A stretch of DNA of 32,163 bases from Actinoplanes sandaracinus. GTDB lineage: Bacteria > Actinomycetota > Actinomycetes > Mycobacteriales > Micromonosporaceae. The stretch lies in assembly GCF_030009775.1 (NCBI RefSeq), contig NZ_JASCTH010000053.1, forward strand, positions 1 to 32,163, given 5' to 3'. A program made the position numbers and the translations under genes. The notes below the pieces were generated by a model. The model did no database searches and had not been told where the DNA came from. It saw nothing but the letters and a program-made list of their open reading frames with translations. Shown in pieces: positions 32,054-32,163 of the stretch. How positions within the stretch are numbered: the stretch's first letter is position 1; every line of letters starts with the position of its first letter.

Positions 32054-32163
32054 TCAGGCCGCCGACAGGACATCGACGACGAAACGCAGCGCGCCGGCCG
32101 GCTGCCCGCCGCTCGGCTTGTCGCCGTACGCCAGGGCGGCCGGGATGTCGAGCTGGACCCGGC
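32054..32163 (-). CDS. FKBP-type peptidyl-prolyl isomerase, C-terminal part (5' end outside window)
   Basis: Reading on the minus strand from the window edge, the frame encodes RVQLDIPAALAYGDKPSGGQ PAGALRFVVDVLSAA and stops at 32054-32056. The IPAALAYGD turn, followed by a Gly-rich loop and the LRFVVDVL last strand, is the C-terminal signature of FKBP-type isomerases, which speed cis-trans isomerisation of prolyl bonds. The start and any signal peptide lie beyond the window. Confidence 0.85.
   Translation of the reverse strand, partial: RVQLDIPAALAYGDKPSGGQPAGALRFVVDVLSAA

Overview
The window is about 32 kb of high-GC, gene-dense DNA with strong G/C third-position bias, frequent GTG and TTG starts and GGAGG-type ribosome binding sites. 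The gene set (LppX/LprG-like lipoprotein, bacterial PH-domain membrane proteins, secreted multidomain glycosidases, LuxR/LacI/MerR regulators) points to a filamentous actinobacterium. My best guess is the Micromonosporaceae (Actinoplanes-like), but that is an inference from style, not from a marker gene. I see no rRNA, tRNA, CRISPR array or intact mobile element.

Region 1 (1-6000) is accessory-looking. It holds a bacterial PH-domain protein with the end of a probable partner, a decayed IS transposase fragment, a lipoprotein, and a hypothetical gene split between two frames at an 8-bp tandem repeat. A minus-strand membrane protein, a perfect 38-nt hairpin, a 53-codon ORF and a HEAT-repeat protein follow. 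Region 2 (6000-15600) is single-gene units: HAD phosphatase, small membrane protein, alpha/beta hydrolase, an orphan HEXXH zinc-protease-like protein, MerR/GyrI regulator, methyltransferase, a secreted NPP1 (necrosis-inducing-like) protein, a membrane GGDEF-EAL protein whose GGDEF half is degenerate, and a DoxX protein. Several convergent pairs are separated by clear hairpins.

Region 3 (15700-23410) is a secreted glycan-degradation cluster on the plus strand. It encodes a Tat-exported GH127-type beta-L-arabinofuranosidase with a LamG domain, a GH43 enzyme with a C-terminal discoidin-like module, and a roughly 1,090-residue alpha/alpha-barrel glycosidase ending in two discoidin-like modules. 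A perfect LacI-type palindrome precedes the first gene. Together they suggest attack on arabinose-rich plant cell-wall polymers. The GH43/large-glycosidase junction contains a 225-bp in-frame insertion flanked by 12-bp direct repeats that duplicates the start codon.

Region 4 (23440-28925) contains a coiled-coil protein, a LuxR regulator, a two-gene unit encoding a peptide with a CX4CX4C aromatic tail (possible RiPP-like precursor) and a small secreted protein, a ThDP-dependent enzyme, and a divergent LacI regulator. Region 5 (28926-32163) contains a multi-sensor histidine kinase without an adjacent response regulator, a small frameshifted gene, and the C-terminus of an FKBP-type prolyl isomerase.

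The strongest candidates for something undescribed are the CX4CX4C peptide unit (25263-25637), the start-codon-duplicating minisatellite (19914-20150) and the octanucleotide-repeat gene (3492-4045).
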